Source of the DNA: Paraburkholderia sp. BL10I2N1
Lineage (GTDB): Bacteria; Pseudomonadota; Gammaproteobacteria; Burkholderiales; Burkholderiaceae
Length of the DNA: 64,000 bases
Assembly: GCF_004361815.1 (NCBI RefSeq)
Contig: NZ_SNWA01000001.1
Coordinates: 3,596,001 to 3,660,000, forward strand
Reading direction: 5' to 3'
Position 1 is the first letter of the stretch. Each line of letters opens with the position of its first letter. The notes beneath the pieces were generated by a model. It made no database searches and was not told the DNA's origin. It worked only from the letters and a program-made list of their open reading frames with translations. Positions 61,466 to 64,000 of the stretch are shown in pieces. Position numbers and translations under genes: made by a program.

Positions 61466-63037
61466 TTAGATTTTGCGCTGCTCGTCCCGCCAGAAAGGCG
61501 CGCGCACATCTTTTTTTAGGACCTTGCCGTTGGGGCTTCGGGGAAGGGCATCGACGAACACGACGCGCTTGGGGGTTTTGATTCCACCGAGCTTAGGGCG
61601 ACAATAGGTAATGATTTCGTCTTCGGTCGCTTGTGCGCCCTGGTTCAACTCGATGACAGCCGTGACTGCTTCGCCCCAGTCGGCGTGCGGAATGCCGATC
61701 ACAGCGCAGTCCTGCACCGCCGGGTGGGTCCAGATGACCTGCTCGACCTCGCTCGGGTAGACGTTGAACCCGCCGCTGATGATCATGTCCTTCTTGCGGT
61801 CGGTAATATGAAGGAAGCCTTCTGAGTCGAGATAGCCGATGTCGCCGGTGTGCAGCCAGCCATCAATGATTGTTTCAGCAGTCTTGTCCGGGGCTCTGTA
61901 GTAACCTGCCATCAGCAGATCGCCACGAACGCAGATCTCGCCTGCCTGGCCGGTCGGAAGAATTTTTCCATTATCGTCGAGGATCTCGACCCGCACGAGC
62001 GGAGCAGGTCGCCCGGCCGCCGAGAGCCGCGCGTCGTCGGCAATTTCACCGTTGCGGAAGTGGTCTTCGGGACGCATGAATGCAATCGCGGAGGGAGCTT
62101 CGGCTTGACCATATCCCTGAAACATTACAGGTCCGAACACTTCGATCGCGTGGCGCAACTTTTCCGTTGACATCGGAGCTGCGCCGTAGATGAAGTATTT
62201 CAGCGATGAGAAGTCGCGTTTTTCGATCCCGGGAATTTCGAGAAGTCGATAAATTACCGTGGGCGGCAGATAGAGTTCCGTAACACGGTGTTTCTCGATC
62301 AGGTCAAGGAGGTGATGCAGGTCCATTCGATTCATCACCACAATCGTCCCTGCGCGTGCGGTACATGGCAGGGTAAGCGTGCCGGCGGCATGTGTCATCG
62401 GAGCGGCGACAAGATTCACGATCGGCTCGTCCGAAGAGTATGGCGCCGCAAACATCTGGTGCAGTGCGCTGACGGACAAGCTTCGGTGAGTGTTCATCGC
62501 ACCTTTCGGTGCCCCCGTCGTTCCCCCGGTCGGCATCACGCCGGCGAGGGAGCCCTGTTCCGGGACAAAGTCAGGAAGGGAGGCTGGCGCGTTTGCAAGG
62601 AACGATTCGAGCGTAACGGCACCCGCTGCAGATGCAGCTTCGACGTTGTCGCCCAGAGAGATCACGGTGTGCAGTTTTTTCAGGTCAGCACGAATTTCAT
62701 GCACAAGCGGCAGGAACTGCTCGTGACAGAACAGTACTTCGCAGTCAAAGCCGTCCAGCAGCCGCTGGGTCTCCTCTGGCGGATTCGCCGGATTGACCGG
62801 GACCCAGGCGAGACCGGCACGCCACAGTCCGAGTACACAACCCCACGCCTCAGGGTCGTTACTTGCCAGCACCGCGCCTTTGGCATCGCGCTCGATACCG
62901 CGGCCGAGTAGGGCATTACCGACACGACAGGACAGCTCGCCGATGTGCCTATACGTGAAGGTGCGATCGCCCGCGATGAAGGCGATCTTATCCGGGTTGG
63001 CACGCCACCCGCGGTCGAAGAAATCAGTGATAGCCAT
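61466..63037 (-). CDS. AMP-forming acyl-CoA synthetase/ligase
   Basis: This 523-aa ANL-superfamily enzyme activates a carboxylic acid to its CoA thioester via acyl-AMP. The P-loop is 'MPTGGTTGAPKG', the A4/A5 region is 'YGAAPMS' and 'FQGYGQAEAPS', the hinge is 'GWLHTGDIGYLDSEGFLHITDRKKDMIISGG', and the catalytic C-terminal Lys is in 'SPNGKVLKK'. It is followed closely (13 bp) by the acyl-CoA dehydrogenase, so it feeds a beta-oxidation-like step. Confidence 0.92.
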   Translation of the reverse strand: MAITDFFDRGWRANPDKIAFIAGDRTFTYRHIGELSCRVGNALLGRGIERDAKGAVLASNDPEAWGCVLGLWRAGLAWVPVNPANPPEETQRLLDGFDCEVLFCHEQFLPLVHEIRADLKKLHTVISLGDNVEAASAAGAVTLESFLANAPASLPDFVPEQGSLAGVMPTGGTTGAPKGAMNTHRSLSVSALHQMFAAPYSSDEPIVNLVAAPMTHAAGTLTLPCTARAGTIVVMNRMDLHHLLDLIEKHRVTELYLPPTVIYRLLEIPGIEKRDFSSLKYFIYGAAPMSTEKLRHAIEVFGPVMFQGYGQAEAPSAIAFMRPEDHFRNGEIADDARLSAAGRPAPLVRVEILDDNGKILPTGQAGEICVRGDLLMAGYYRAPDKTAETIIDGWLHTGDIGYLDSEGFLHITDRKKDMIISGGFNVYPSEVEQVIWTHPAVQDCAVIGIPHADWGEAVTAVIELNQGAQATEDEIITYCRPKLGGIKTPKRVVFVDALPRSPNGKVLKKDVRAPFWRDEQRKI

Positions 63038-63050
63038 ACAAGTTCCTAAT

Positions 63051-64000
63051 TCACAACCCGATTCGATTGCCGCGATAAAGCAGCGAGTTCAGGTATCCAA
63101 ATTTCATATTGAGAAGATGATTTTCGCCGTCCTCGATCCGCGCGGCCCGCGCGTCCCGGAAGAGCTTTTCAAGCTGGTACTCGCGGGTCAGACCGTATGC
63201 GCCGAAGAGTTGCAAGGCTTCATCGACTACCTCGAAGGCGAGGTCGGTGCAGGTGACTTTGGACCCGCCCGTGAAGTACGGATGCTTGGCCGGCGAAAGC
63301 AGCGTGTACTCGGTGGCGCGACGAGCCACGGCACGCATGGTTTCCACCTTTCGAGCCATCGCACCGAGCCGGTATTGGACCATTTGATGGTCGGCGAGAA
63401 GCGCGCCGCCCTGGCGCCGCTCGTGGACGTACTCGATTGCAAGCTCAAATGCTGCCCGGGCCATGCCCGTTGCCATCTGACCCATGCCAACGCCTGCTGT
63501 AGACCAGGTGCTTGCGTGACCACGCCAATATTCGTCCCCAGACGACACCGCATAGCGCAAGGGCACCTTGACGTTGTCAAAGTAAATTTCGCCTTGGGGC
63601 AAAGCCCGTTGTCCCAGCTTTTCGAGCGGCTTGCCTCGGCTTACTCCCGGGAGGTCCAAGGGCACAATGACTTCGATACCGTGTGGGTGACCGTCCCCGT
63701 CGAAGAACCCTTTGCCGTAATCGGCAACGATCGTCAAAATCGCAACTTGAGCGACCGACCCATTGGAAACCCACGCGGAGCTTTGCCCGTTGATGACAAT
63801 GTCACCGCCGGTGACCTTCGCCGTGAGGTTGCCCTTGTTGCCTTGCGGCGCGAGAGGGTGCCGCTCCCCCGGATAGAGCATTGTCCCGTCCGAGCCGCGA
63901 TCCGGCTGAGTGGCGACCCAACACCCTAGTTTGTTCGCCGTCAACTCGATCAGTTCATGGTTGGCGGCTCGCTTGGCCATCATGTTAGGGAACGCTGCAG
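63051..64000 (-). CDS. acyl-CoA dehydrogenase family protein, partial (5' end outside the window)
   Basis: The C-terminal 316 codons or so are visible and the frame stays open to the window edge. Features are 'GDIVINGQSSAWVSNGSVAQVAILTIVAD' (middle beta-domain, FAD side), 'RQGGALLADHQMVQYRLGAMARKVETMRAVARRATEY' (C-terminal helix bundle) and 'QLFGAYGLTREYQLEKLFRDARAARIEDGENHLLNMKFG'. The usual catalytic Glu region reads 'IEDGENHL'. It dehydrogenates the acyl-CoA made by the adjacent ligase. The start is not visible. Confidence 0.88.
   Translation of the reverse strand, partial: AAFPNMMAKRAANHELIELTANKLGCWVATQPDRGSDGTMLYPGERHPLAPQGNKGNLTAKVTGGDIVINGQSSAWVSNGSVAQVAILTIVADYGKGFFDGDGHPHGIEVIVPLDLPGVSRGKPLEKLGQRALPQGEIYFDNVKVPLRYAVSSGDEYWRGHASTWSTAGVGMGQMATGMARAAFELAIEYVHERRQGGALLADHQMVQYRLGAMARKVETMRAVARRATEYTLLSPAKHPYFTGGSKVTCTDLAFEVVDEALQLFGAYGLTREYQLEKLFRDARAARIEDGENHLLNMKFGYLNSLLYRGNRIGL

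Overview
The window looks like accessory, catabolic DNA from a high-GC betaproteobacterium, most likely Burkholderiaceae (Paraburkholderia/Caballeronia/Cupriavidus type). The reasons are an OpcP-like porin, many LysR/IclR/TetR-controlled aromatic-catabolism genes, and a KfrA plus tyrosine-recombinase pair of the kind common on Burkholderiales megaplasmids. No rRNA, functional tRNA or core housekeeping genes were seen. Family assignments are my own reading of the protein sequences; no database search was run.

Region 1 (1-29.3 kb) is a large catabolic cluster, mostly on the + strand. It holds an SDR, a gamma-resorcylate-type decarboxylase, the conserved outer-membrane/export set DUF1302-DUF1329-YCF48-RND, EthD, two SDR-like proteins lacking the catalytic tyrosine, a GST, a glutathione reductase, a ferredoxin-type reductase, a VOC dioxygenase-like protein, an FAH-type hydrolase, a homogentisate-dioxygenase-like cupin, a BKACE enzyme, a decayed FadL-type channel, a porin and an MFS carrier. 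Two very similar IclR regulators sit in it. Three promoters (64-111, 4707-4776, 20962-21030) share one architecture: TTGAC, about 17 bp, GAAAAT, then TTCTG and TGGAC. Two of them also carry the palindrome AGAAA-TCG-TTTCT upstream. This reads as a two-regulator IclR regulon. Two LysR genes have palindromic boxes in their divergent intergenic regions.

Region 2 (29.3-33.4 kb) is a decay zone: an IS5-like element with TTAA duplications enclosing an IS110 fragment, a broken nadC and an orphan 83-aa protein. Region 3 (33.4-40.0 kb) is a six-gene minus-strand operon (cupin dioxygenase, DapA-like lyase, aldehyde dehydrogenase, CMD protein, OCD-family protein, MFS). It is divergent from an HTH-citrate-synthase fusion that has lost active-site histidines. 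Region 4 (41.5-45.7 kb) has a NemR-like TetR with matching GGACC-N4-GGTCC operators, an Old Yellow Enzyme, an NmrA-like protein, a truncated LysR and an atypical SDR.

Region 5 (45.7-57.1 kb) is a mobile/defence island: recombinase, HNH and zinc-finger fragments, KfrA with a divergent tyrosine recombinase, and a decayed gene with a GY(I/L)YQVR start. It then has an 868-codon zinc-hook ATPase with an R-E-H C-terminus resembling RloC-type anticodon nucleases, split by an IS3-family insertion with unusually long (14-15 bp) flanking repeats. Directly downstream lies an intact RelA/SpoT-HEPN fusion. The ATPase plus RelA/SpoT-HEPN pair is the best candidate here for an undescribed defence system. 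Region 6 (57.2-64 kb) carries a TetR regulator with a 17-bp inverted repeat and a minus-strand lipid/aromatic acyl-CoA cluster (SDR, OmpW, SDR, acyl-CoA ligase, acyl-CoA dehydrogenase running off the window end).
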